Below are positions 9,753-17,615 of a DNA stretch of 64,000 nt, one piece after another. Positions within the stretch are counted from its first letter, which is position 1, and every line of letters starts with the position of its first letter. Source of the stretch: an uncultured Sphingomonadaceae bacterium. GTDB lineage: Bacteria > Pseudomonadota > Alphaproteobacteria > Sphingomonadales > Sphingomonadaceae. The notes below the pieces were generated by a model, which saw nothing but the letters and a program-made list of their open reading frames with translations, searched no databases and was not told the DNA's origin. The stretch is taken from positions 53,196 to 117,195 of the forward strand of contig CALKJZ010000009.1 of NCBI GenBank assembly GCA_937995515.1, in the 5' to 3' direction. Made by a program: the position numbers and the translations under genes.

Positions 9753-11230
9753 GCGGCAAGCGCGGCCGCGAGCACGGAGCGCAGGGCCGGGCCGGCCAGA
9801 TCCTCGGCGACAAGGCCGGGCCCGAGTGCCGCACCCAGCGCCCCGTGCAGCCAGGCGCCGGCCGCTGCGGCCTCGAAGCCGCCGAGCCCCTGGGCAAGCA
9901 GGCCGGCAACGAGCCCCGCCAGCACGTCGCCCGAGCCTGCGGTGGCGAGCCACGGCGGCGCGTTGCCCGTGATCGCCGCCCGACCGTCGGGGGCCGCGAT
10001 CACGCCATCGGCGCCCTTGAGCACCACGACCGCGCCGGACTGGGCTGCCGCCGCGCGCGCACGGTCGAGCTTCGAACCTTCCATATCCGGAAACAGGCGC
10101 GCGAACTCGCCCTCGTGGGGGGTGAGGACCACTGCCCCGCTGCGGGCCCGCACCTGCAGCGCCAGCGCCGCGGCCGCGCCCCTGAAGGCGGAGAGCGCAT
10201 CGGCATCGAGCACCAGCGGGCAGGCCGATGCGAGCGCAGAGTCGGCCACCTGCCGCGCCGGGGCGCCTGCACCCGGGCCGACGCAGGCCGCCCGCACCTT
10301 CGGAGACCGGAGCAGGTCGCCGAAGGCGTCGGGGTCGCATGTCTTGAGCATGATCGCCGTCTCGTGCGCAGCATGGATGCGCAGCGCGTCCGCCGCGCCG
10401 CACAGCGTCACCGCGCCCGCGCCCACGCGCAGCGCCGCGCGCGCGGCAAGCCGCGCCGCGCCGGTGGCAAGCTCCGGTCCGGACCAGACGGCAACACCGC
10501 CGCGCGCATATTTGTGGGTGTCGATTGCGGGCTCGGGCAGGCGGAAGAGACCCAGCCCGTTCTCGTGCGTCCGCGCGCCCGCCGGCGGCGGAAGGCCGAG
10601 ATCGGCAAGCTCGAGCCGCCCGCAGTGCAGCCTTCCGGGCAGAAGCAGATGGCCGGGCTTGGCTGCATGGAAGGTGAGCGTGGCGGTCGCCCGGATCGCA
10701 GCGCCCAGCGCCCTCCCGGTATCGGCATCGATGCCCGAGGGAATGTCGACTGCGAGAATGGGGGCGCGGGCCGCATTTGCACGGCCGACGATGGAAGCCG
10801 CCGCACCCTCGATCGGCCGCGCAAGGCCGATCCCGAACAGGGCGTCGATGATGAGGTCGGCGTCCGGCAGGCCGTCTGCGGCACGGACCACGGGGCCGCC
10901 CCACAGGCGCCGTGCGCGGGCCGCATCGCCACGCCAGGCCCCCGGGTCGGCAAGGGAGGCCACCCTCACATGGTGGCCCTGCGCGGCCAGCAGCCGCGCT
11001 GCCACCAGCCCATCTCCGCCATTGTTGCCGGGCCCGGCCAGCACCAGCACGCGCGCCGGCTGGGATCCGAGCATCCGGGCTGCGGCCTCTGCCACCTTCG
11101 CGGCGGCCTGCTGCATCAGCGCGAACGAGACATGGCCGGCGGCAAACCATGCCGCTTCGGCGGCGCGCATCTCGGCGGCCGAGACGAGCGGCCGGGCCCG
11201 GGAAAGACCGTCTGCCGAGGCGCCTGTCAG
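9716..11230 (-). CDS. nnr: Bifunctional NAD(P)H-hydrate epimerase/dehydratase
   Basis: Repairs hydrated NADH and NADPH. The N-terminal YjeF_N epimerase domain shows GPGNNGGDGLVAARLL; the C-terminal ribokinase-like ADP/ATP-dependent dehydratase shows LTPHEGEFARLF and GSGDVLAGLVAGLLAQG. The start is a problem. The first in-frame ATG (11170) falls inside the conserved N-terminal helix (AAEMRAAEAAW) and would remove residues the family normally has. A CTG at 11230 overlaps the upstream TGA as CTGA and gives 504 residues, a normal length. I chose this CTG on family grounds. An ATG at 11347 would overlap the upstream gene by about 120 bp and is unlikely. Confidence 0.92.
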   Translation of the reverse strand: MTGASADGLSRARPLVSAAEMRAAEAAWFAAGHVSFALMQQAAAKVAEAAARMLGSQPARVLVLAGPGNNGGDGLVAARLLAAQGHHVRVASLADPGAWRGDAARARRLWGGPVVRAADGLPDADLIIDALFGIGLARPIEGAAASIVGRANAARAPILAVDIPSGIDADTGRALGAAIRATATLTFHAAKPGHLLLPGRLHCGRLELADLGLPPPAGARTHENGLGLFRLPEPAIDTHKYARGGVAVWSGPELATGAARLAARAALRVGAGAVTLCGAADALRIHAAHETAIMLKTCDPDAFGDLLRSPKVRAACVGPGAGAPARQVADSALASACPLVLDADALSAFRGAAAALALQVRARSGAVVLTPHEGEFARLFPDMEGSKLDRARAAAAQSGAVVVLKGADGVIAAPDGRAAITGNAPPWLATAGSGDVLAGLVAGLLAQGLGGFEAAAAGAWLHGALGAALGPGLVAEDLAGPALRSVLAAALAAQAEDSSTHTGT

Positions 11231-11727
11231 GCTGCGCGTCGCTGCAGCTCCTCGTCGGCTGCGCGCCAGTCCCGGGAGACGAGCTTCTCCTCGATGGCAG
11301 TGCGGGTCTCCAGCTCGCCGTTGCGGATCCAGTGCCACGTCCGGCACCGCTTCTTCCCGTCGTCCGAAAGCTGGATCATCTCGTAGAGATAGAGATCCGG
11401 GTCGCCGGTGCGCTGCCAGTAGAGCACCACCGAGCGGCCCTTGTCGTCGAGGTTGAGCTCGGCCGCCCAGCCCTGGATGAGCTCATTGTCCCACCAGATG
11501 CGACCATCCCGGTATTCGGCCGGAAACTCGCGCACCTCGGTGCGCCCGTCCGCCCACTGGTAGATGTTGGTCTGGTGATAGGGCCAGGGGCCACTTTCCG
11601 GGAAGCGGCACAGCAGCCGGGACCGGTGCTCGTCCACCAGCCTGCCGGAGGAATCGTAGTAGCGGTAGGTCCCTTCCCACACGCCCTCGTGGCGGGCGAG
11701 CAGCGGCATGTCGTCCTTGATCCCCAT
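11227..11727 (-). CDS. DUF3598-like (lipocalin-fold) protein
   Basis: A 166-residue soluble protein without a signal peptide. It begins near LLARHEGVWEGTYRYYD and has alternating short beta-strand-like segments rich in Trp and Tyr (VDEHRSRLLCRFP, WPYHQTNIYQW, GRIWWDNELIQGWA). This resembles the N-terminal lipocalin-like domain of the DUF3598 family, from memory of the family pattern. Such folds usually bind small hydrophobic ligands. It lies 21 bp downstream of the tandem alpha/beta hydrolase and is probably co-transcribed with it and the VOC protein. No catalytic residues can be assigned. Confidence 0.75.
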   Translation of the reverse strand: MGIKDDMPLLARHEGVWEGTYRYYDSSGRLVDEHRSRLLCRFPESGPWPYHQTNIYQWADGRTEVREFPAEYRDGRIWWDNELIQGWAAELNLDDKGRSVVLYWQRTGDPDLYLYEMIQLSDDGKKRCRTWHWIRNGELETRTAIEEKLVSRDWRAADEELQRRAA

Positions 11728-11748
11728 GATCCTCTCCTTTGCTGCAGT

Positions 11749-13203
11749 CTATCGCGCAGCCGGCGCGGCGTCGAGGCAGGCCTCGAGCAGCGGCCGGGCG
11801 GCACTTGCCCGCATGAGCGCGAGATGGCGCACCGCGAGCCGCTCGGGGTCGAGCTCGACCGGGTCGAAGTCACGCGCCGCAGCGGCCGAGGCGTCGAACC
11901 AGGGGGCAAAGCAGGTCTCGGCGCGCAGCATCCGCCACGCCTTCAGGAGATGCGTGCCCGCCCAGTCGGGCGCAAGGTCCGGAAGGCCCCGCTCCCGCCA
12001 CGCGGCGATCTCTCCCGGTGGACAGGGGGTGGCCCTGTGCCGGGCACCGAGACGCCGCGCCACGCGGCCGGCCAGCAGGGTGCTCCAGCCCTCGCCTTCC
12101 ACCATGGCCGGCGCGCGTCCGAGCGCCTGCACGGCGGCTGCGGCCACCTCCGTCCAGGCCTCGAGCTGCACGGGCGCATCGGGCCATGGATCGGAAAGGC
12201 CGTGGCCGGGAAGGTCGATCGAAAGGAGGCCTGCGGGTGCGGCGGTGAGCGCCGAGCCGGGGGCGTGGAGGAAGAGGTCGTCCCCGCCCTTCCAGTGGAC
12301 GAGGCCCTCGAAGCCTGCTGCGGCCACGGGCACGAAGCCCTCGCCCACGTCGGGCTCCTGCGGCGCGGCCGGCGGGGCCGGGTTGGCGCGCAGCCAGGCA
12401 AGCGCTTCCGCCTCGAGCTCGGACGGGGTCGAGACGGGCGCGATGCGCCAGCTGGGGGGAACCTCGCCCAGCCTGGCAAGGTGCGCCTTCAGCGGATCGC
12501 CATCATAGGCCGAAATGAGAACCGGCGGCGTGGGCTCGCCGGGCGGCGGCACGTCGCGCCTTGCGCGCAGCACGGCCGCATAGCCCAGCGAGAAGCTGTT
12601 TCCGGCCGAGAGGCATTCCATCACGATAGGCTGTGCGGCCTCGGGCGCGATCGAGGCAAAGGGCAGGCGGTTGGCCGTGCCCGGCCGATACCAGGGGAAG
12701 AACCAGCTCTGCTCCTGCACCCGACCCCACAGCCAGGCGAGATGCTCGCCAAAGGGCCGCGGCAGGAAGTCGGGCGTGTAGGCGGCGCCGAACTCGGCCT
12801 TTTCCGCATCCGACCACACCGCATAGCCGCCGCAGGCGAGCGCGGCGAACCGGCCCGGGTGGCGCCTTGCGGCCGTCACCAGGATGATGGCGCCCGAATG
12901 GAAGCCATAGGCCCCCACCTGCGCAAGGCCCAGCGCATCGAGCAGCGCCACCACGGCATCGGCATAATCCTCGCATTCGGGCCGCAGCAGCGGCAGCGGC
13001 TGGGAATCGCCAAAGCCCGGCGTGTCTGGCGCAAGCACCGTGAAATGCTCGGCCCAGCGCGACATCAGCGGCACATATTCGGCCGAGGAGCGCGGCGACT
13101 GGTGGACCAGCAGCAGCGGCGGGCCCTTGCCCGCGCGCCGGTAGTGCACGCGGCGCAGCGAGCCATCGGGGTTTGGCACATCGATGAAATGGCGCGTGAT
13201 CAT
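11749..13203 (-). CDS. Tandem alpha/beta-hydrolase-fold protein with His at the nucleophile position
   Basis: A 484-residue protein with two alpha/beta-hydrolase-like halves. The first (about residues 1-270) has LLVHQSPRSS (oxyanion region), DTPGFGDS, and a nucleophile elbow reading G100-F-H102-S-G104, so His replaces the expected Ser, Cys or Asp. The second half (about 310-484) repeats the pattern with DLPGHGLSDPW and an elbow-like GEGWS that also lacks a nucleophile in register. It may use unusual chemistry, be a cofactor-free dioxygenase or lyase, or simply bind ligand. It overlaps the VOC gene by 4 bp (ATGA). The substrate is unknown. Confidence 0.85.
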   Translation of the reverse strand: MITRHFIDVPNPDGSLRRVHYRRAGKGPPLLLVHQSPRSSAEYVPLMSRWAEHFTVLAPDTPGFGDSQPLPLLRPECEDYADAVVALLDALGLAQVGAYGFHSGAIILVTAARRHPGRFAALACGGYAVWSDAEKAEFGAAYTPDFLPRPFGEHLAWLWGRVQEQSWFFPWYRPGTANRLPFASIAPEAAQPIVMECLSAGNSFSLGYAAVLRARRDVPPPGEPTPPVLISAYDGDPLKAHLARLGEVPPSWRIAPVSTPSELEAEALAWLRANPAPPAAPQEPDVGEGFVPVAAAGFEGLVHWKGGDDLFLHAPGSALTAAPAGLLSIDLPGHGLSDPWPDAPVQLEAWTEVAAAAVQALGRAPAMVEGEGWSTLLAGRVARRLGARHRATPCPPGEIAAWRERGLPDLAPDWAGTHLLKAWRMLRAETCFAPWFDASAAAARDFDPVELDPERLAVRHLALMRASAARPLLEACLDAAPAAR

Positions 13204-14114
13204 GGCTGCTCCAGGAGTTCGAACAGGGCTCCCTCCGGCCCGCGGACCGAAGCCGCGCGCCGCCCGCCGTAGAGCGGCCCATCGAGCACCACGGGCGGGC
13301 CCAGCAAGGGGGCACGCACAGCTGCAAGATCGCGCACCACGAGGCTGACCAGCGCATTGCCCGGGGGAAGCTCGCCCGGCGCCACGGGGCGGCGGGCCGT
13401 GCCCATGGGATACTGGTCGACCTCGGCGACGGGCATGCGCCCCACCTTGGTCATTGTCATGGCCGTCTCATAGCTGTCGGGCAGGCCGAAGCTCCGGTTG
13501 ATCACCGAATAGGGGATCACCCAGGTCTCCCCCTCCTCGAGCCCCAGGGCATCCACCTGGAAGCGCAGCGACTCTGCCCGGTCCCGGGCGGCAAGAACGG
13601 CGATGAACATGCGGTCGACCTCGGCTTCGGCCTGCGGCAGGTCGAGCCCGGCGGTCTGCGGCTTCAGAACGGTGTTGAGATAGAGCACTTCCCCCGCCCG
13701 CCCCGCGACCTGGAAGGGGATGAAGTCGGAAAAGCCGGGTACCAGCTTGGGCGGGCCGAGCACCTCGAAGGCGGCGGTGTCGATGCGCGCGTGGAGGGCA
13801 AAGGAATCCCGCACCGTCAGCTCGAAGGCCGCCCAGCCGAAGGTCGACAGCGGCCGGTAGCCGGGAACGCCCGTGCCCTCGACAAGGCGGATGAAGCCGG
13901 GCGTTGCCCCCTCGCCGGCAAGCAGGGCGAAGCGGCGGCCTGCCATGGCCGGCGCGCCCCAGGAGGCCGCAAGCGCCTGCGGCACATGCCCCTCGGCCAC
14001 GACACTGAGCGCAAGCTCGCGGCCGTAATCGGCAAGGGACTGATCGAACCGTGGCGCGAGAACCGTCGCGCACATCAGCCGGCCGTGCGGCAGTTGCTCC
14101 CGATCGTTCCGCAT
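13200..14114 (-). CDS. VOC (glyoxalase/dioxygenase-fold) superfamily protein
   Basis: About 304 residues. The domain begins at MCATVLAPRFDQSLADYGREL, a typical first beta-strand and helix of a vicinal-oxygen-chelate module, and ends with LVVRDLAAVRAPL...GPEGALFELLEQ, typical of a VOC C-terminus with a metal-ligand Glu. A middle segment (FEVLGPPKLVPGF) joins the modules. The ATG at 14114 is chosen as a compromise: candidates at 14135 and 14075 exist and none has a strong ribosome-binding site. It is divergent from the isochorismatase gene and coupled to the downstream hydrolase. A role in ring-cleavage or isomerase chemistry of a small catabolic pathway is inference. Confidence 0.78.
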   Translation of the reverse strand: MRNDREQLPHGRLMCATVLAPRFDQSLADYGRELALSVVAEGHVPQALAASWGAPAMAGRRFALLAGEGATPGFIRLVEGTGVPGYRPLSTFGWAAFELTVRDSFALHARIDTAAFEVLGPPKLVPGFSDFIPFQVAGRAGEVLYLNTVLKPQTAGLDLPQAEAEVDRMFIAVLAARDRAESLRFQVDALGLEEGETWVIPYSVINRSFGLPDSYETAMTMTKVGRMPVAEVDQYPMGTARRPVAPGELPPGNALVSLVVRDLAAVRAPLLGPPVVLDGPLYGGRRAASVRGPEGALFELLEQP

Positions 14115-14196
14115 GGCAACCGCTTGTCCGGACATATCGGCCAACGCAAGCGCGCCGTGCGGGGCTTGGCCGGGATGCGGAGAAAGGAGGGCCAAA

Positions 14197-14886
14197 ATGG
14201 CGGAGATCATGGGCACGCGCATGGTCGATGACGGCCGCACGGCCAGGGCCATCTTCGAGGACGTGCTCGCCAACCCGGCGCGCGCGCGCTTCGGCTTCGG
14301 CCGGCGCCTTGCCATCGTCAATGTCGATCTCCAGCGCGCCTACACCGACATCGGCGCTTTCCGCACCGCCTACGAGACCGACCCGGACCAGATCGCGCAT
14401 GTGAACCGGCTGTCGAAGGCGGCGCGGGCGGCGGGGATGCCCGTGGTCTGGACCCGGGTCGGCTACCGGCCCGACGGGCAGGATGCCGGCATCTGGGGCA
14501 CGCGCACCGACACACCCGACAGCCTGCAGAACATCGCCGTCGGCAGCGAGCGGCACCAGTTCGACCCCAGATGCGCGATCGAGGCCGAGGATCTCGTGTT
14601 CACCAAGCGGATGCCGTCGGCCTTCTTCGAGACCCCGCTGCGCTCATGGCTGCAGTGGAAGGAGGTCGACACGGTGGTGGTCACCGGCGGGTCCACCTCG
14701 GGCTGCGTGCGCGCGACCGCCGTGGATTCGCTCTCGCACGGGTTCCGCACGATCGTGCCGCTGGAAACCTGCGCCGACAAGCATGCCAGCTTCCACTACG
14801 CGAACCTGACCGACCTTGCGCTCAAATATGCCGACGTGCTGCCGGTTGCCGAGGTGATCGCCTGGCTGGAGGCGCGGACCAGCTGA
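14197..14886 (+). CDS. Isochorismatase-family cysteine hydrolase (N-carbamoylsarcosine amidase-like)
   Basis: A 229-residue hydrolase with the complete family triad: Asp44 in VNVDLQRAY, Lys137 in VFTKRMPSAF and Cys170 in STSGCVRAT, which also carries the usual cis-peptide pattern just before it. Family members hydrolyse amide or C-N bonds (N-carbamoylsarcosine, nicotinamide, maleamate) or vinyl ethers. The overall layout is closest to carbamoylsarcosine amidase-like enzymes. The start is fixed by the strong AGAAAGGAGG ribosome-binding site ending 7 bases before the ATG. It is transcribed divergently from the VOC/hydrolase genes, suggesting a shared catabolic function. The substrate is unproven. 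Confidence 0.9.
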   Translation: MAEIMGTRMVDDGRTARAIFEDVLANPARARFGFGRRLAIVNVDLQRAYTDIGAFRTAYETDPDQIAHVNRLSKAARAAGMPVVWTRVGYRPDGQDAGIWGTRTDTPDSLQNIAVGSERHQFDPRCAIEAEDLVFTKRMPSAFFETPLRSWLQWKEVDTVVVTGGSTSGCVRATAVDSLSHGFRTIVPLETCADKHASFHYANLTDLALKYADVLPVAEVIAWLEARTS

Positions 14887-14897
14887 GAGCGCCGGGC

Positions 14898-15137
14898 TCA
14901 GCCCTTCCGGCCGAGCCCGGAGAGGCCGCCGAAGCGCTTGTTGAACCGGGCGACCTGGCCGGCCTTCTCGTTGGCACGGGCCTGCCCGCCGGTCCACGCC
15001 GGGTGGCTGAGCGGGTCGATGTCGAGCACCAGCGTGTCGCCTTCCTTCCCCCAGGTGGAGCGGGTCTCGAACACGGTGCCGTCGGTCATCTGCACCTTGA
15101 TGACATGGTAGTCGGGATGGATGCCGGCCTTGGGCAT
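14898..15137 (-). CDS. rpmE: 50S ribosomal protein L31
   Basis: A 79-residue ribosomal protein of the large subunit. It begins [11 protein letters not shown] and contains the signature [13 protein letters not shown] and the basic tail [11 protein letters not shown]. There are no cysteines, so this is the zinc-independent (C-minus) form. It stands alone, divergent from liuB and convergent with the isochorismatase gene (11-bp gap). Confidence 0.95.
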   Translation of the reverse strand: MPKAGIHPDYHVIKVQMTDGTVFETRSTWGKEGDTLVLDIDPLSHPAWTGGQARANEKAGQVARFNKRFGGLSGLGRKG

Positions 15138-15255
15138 GTTGCTGGTCCTTGTCGCTGATGGCCGATGCTGACCGGCCGAAGAACCGGCCGCATAGCCGAG
15201 ACGCGGGCGGCACGCAACGCTTGGCCGGGCACCGCCGGCCGCCTAAGGGCTTTTC

Positions 15256-16836
15256 ATGGAAAGGATTGGTCAACCCCTGGGGCAGGGCCCCGAGGCGGAG
15301 GCCAACCGGGCCGCGATGGCGGCGCTGGTGGCCGAGCTTCGGGCGCGTGCGGCAGCGGTTGCCGCGGGCGGGCCCGAGGCCGCGCGCGACCGGCATGTGG
15401 CGCGCGGCAAGCTGCTGCCGCGCGAACGGGTGGAGCGGCTGCTCGATCCGGGCACGGCCTTTCTCGAGATCGGCCAGTTCGCAGCCCTTGATGTCTATGA
15501 CGAGGAGGTGCCGGCCGCCGGCCTCATCGCAGGCATCGGGCAGGTGGAAGGCCGCCTCGTGATGATCGCGGCCAACGACGCAACGGTCAAGGGCGGCACC
15601 TACTATCCGCTCACCGTCAAGAAGCATCTGCGCGCGCAGGAGATTGCGCGCGAGAACCGCCTGGCCTCCATCTATCTCGTCGACTCGGGCGGCGCCAACC
15701 TCCCCCGGCAGGACGAGGTGTTCCCCGACCGGGATCATTTCGGGCGCATCTTCTACAATCAGGCAACGATGTCGGCAGCCGGCATCCCGCAGATTGCCGC
15801 CGTGATGGGCAGCTGCACCGCCGGCGGCGCCTATGTGCCGGCCATGGCCGACCAGTCGATCATCGTGCGCAACCAGGGCACCATCTTTCTCGGCGGCCCG
15901 CCGCTGGTCAAGGCGGCAACCGGCGAGGATGTCTCGGCCGAGGAGCTGGGCGGCGGAGACGTGCACGCCCGCATTTCGGGCGTGGCCGACCATCTTGCCG
16001 AGGACGATGCCCATGCGCTCCACCTCGTGCGCCGGATCGTGGCCACCCTGCCTGCCGCCCCGCCCCCACAGCGCGCGCCGGCAAGGCCGCCCTGCTTTCC
16101 GGCGGAGGATCTCCACGCGCTCGCCGCCGCCGATCCGCGCCATCCCGTCGACGTGCACGAGGTGATCGCCCGGATCGTCGACGGCTCGGAGTTCGACGAG
16201 TTCCGACCGCTTTATGGCCCAACCCTCGTCTGCGGCTTTGCCCGCATCGAGGGGCTGCTGGTTGCCATCCTCGCCAACAACGGCATCCTGTTCTCGGAAT
16301 CGGCGCTCAAGGGCGCGCATTTCATCCAGCTCGCCGCCGGCCGCGGCATCCCGCTCCTCTTCCTGCAGAACATCTCCGGCTTCATGGTCGGCAAGGCCTA
16401 CGAGAACGAGGGGATCGCCAAGCACGGGGCGAAGCTGGTGACGGCCGTGGCCTGTGCGGCCGTGCCGAAGGTGACGGTCGTGATCGGCGGCAGCTTCGGC
16501 GCAGGGAACTACGGCATGTGCGGCCGCGCCTACTCGCCCCGCTTCCTGTGGATGTGGCCGAATGCGCGCATCGGCGTGATGGGCGGCGAACAGGCCGCAA
16601 GCGTGCTCGCGGCCGTGAGATCGGGCGGCTTTGCAAGCGCTGCGGAGGAGGAGGCGTTCAAGGCCCCCATCCGCGCGCAATACGAGCGGCAGGGCAGCCC
16701 CTGGTATGCCAGCGCCCGGTTGTGGGACGACGGCATCATCGCGCCCGAAGACACGCGCGCCGTGGTGGCGCTCTCCCTTGCTGTCGCGTGCAGCGCCCCC
16801 GTTGCCGAAACCCGCTTCGGCACCTTCCGGATGTGA
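15256..16836 (+). CDS. liuB: Methylcrotonyl-CoA carboxylase, carboxyltransferase (beta) subunit
   Basis: Transfers carboxyl from biotin to 3-methylcrotonyl-CoA in leucine and isovalerate degradation. The 526 residues form two crotonase-like carboxyltransferase halves. Acyl-CoA and biotin pocket motifs include [45 protein letters not shown], and in the C-half [15 protein letters not shown] and [11 protein letters not shown]. These patterns, notably SGGANLP, distinguish it from propionyl-CoA carboxylase beta. An AAGGG site lies about 6 bases before the ATG. Its stop overlaps the liuC start as GTGA. The liuB-C-D-A neighbourhood confirms the substrate assignment. Confidence 0.95.
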   Translation: MERIGQPLGQGPEAEANRAAMAALVAELRARAAAVAAGGPEAARDRHVARGKLLPRERVERLLDPGTAFLEIGQFAALDVYDEEVPAAGLIAGIGQVEGRLVMIAANDATVKGGTYYPLTVKKHLRAQEIARENRLASIYLVDSGGANLPRQDEVFPDRDHFGRIFYNQATMSAAGIPQIAAVMGSCTAGGAYVPAMADQSIIVRNQGTIFLGGPPLVKAATGEDVSAEELGGGDVHARISGVADHLAEDDAHALHLVRRIVATLPAAPPPQRAPARPPCFPAEDLHALAAADPRHPVDVHEVIARIVDGSEFDEFRPLYGPTLVCGFARIEGLLVAILANNGILFSESALKGAHFIQLAAGRGIPLLFLQNISGFMVGKAYENEGIAKHGAKLVTAVACAAVPKVTVVIGGSFGAGNYGMCGRAYSPRFLWMWPNARIGVMGGEQAASVLAAVRSGGFASAAEEEAFKAPIRAQYERQGSPWYASARLWDDGIIAPEDTRAVVALSLAVACSAPVAETRFGTFRM

Positions 16837-17615
16837 TCCCGGTGCTGGAACAGTCCGCCGACAGCCGCGGCATCGCCCGGGTGGCACTCAACCGGCCCGA
16901 GCGGCACAATGCCTTCGACGAGGCGCTGGTTGCCGCACTCCACGAGGCGTTCGTGGCGTTTGCCGCCGATCCGCCGCGCGCGGTGGTGCTCTCCGGCTGC
17001 GGGCCCAGTTTTTCGGCCGGGGCCGATGCCGCGTGGATGCGCCGCGCCGCCGGCTGGACCGAGGCCGAGAACCGCGCCGACGCGCAGAAGCTTTCCGACA
17101 TGCTGGCGGCCATCGATTCCTGCCCCTGCCCGGTGATCGCCGAGGTCCACGGCGCGGTGATGGGCGGCGGGGTCGGCCTTGTGGCCTGCGCGGACATGGC
17201 GGTTGCGCACCCGCAGACGCGCTTTGCCCTGCCGGAGGTGAGGCTCGGCATCACGCCGGCCACCATCTCGCCCTTTGTCATCCGCGCGATCGGCCCGCGT
17301 GCGGCGCGGCGCTGGTTCCTCACAGGCGAGCGCTTCGGCGCGGCCGAGGCCCGGGAGATGGGCCTTGTGCACGCGGTGAGCGACACGCCCGATGCCGTGG
17401 CCGGGCAATGGATCACCGCCCTGCTGGCCGCCGCGCCCGGCGCCGTCGCCGAGGCCAAGCGGCTGGTCCAGGACATTGGCGGCCGGCCAGTGACCGACGC
17501 TCTGCGCGCCGACACAGCGGCCCGGATAGCCGCGCGCCGCGCATCCGCGGAAGCCCGGGAGGGTCTTGCGGCGTTTCTCGGGAAACGAAGCCCCGCCTGG
17601 GCGCGAACGCCATGA
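16833..17615 (+). CDS. liuC: Methylglutaconyl-CoA hydratase (enoyl-CoA hydratase family)
   Basis: Hydrates 3-methylglutaconyl-CoA to HMG-CoA, the step after MCC carboxylation. A 260-residue crotonase-fold protein with [11 protein letters not shown] (oxyanion hole), [21 protein letters not shown] (second oxyanion and catalytic region) and [22 protein letters not shown]. The start is GTG at 16833, overlapping the liuB stop as GTGA; another GTG at 16842 is possible. The 3' end overlaps liuD by 4 bp. The specific substrate is inferred from its place between the two MCC subunit genes. Confidence 0.92.
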   Translation: MIPVLEQSADSRGIARVALNRPERHNAFDEALVAALHEAFVAFAADPPRAVVLSGCGPSFSAGADAAWMRRAAGWTEAENRADAQKLSDMLAAIDSCPCPVIAEVHGAVMGGGVGLVACADMAVAHPQTRFALPEVRLGITPATISPFVIRAIGPRAARRWFLTGERFGAAEAREMGLVHAVSDTPDAVAGQWITALLAAAPGAVAEAKRLVQDIGGRPVTDALRADTAARIAARRASAEAREGLAAFLGKRSPAWARTP

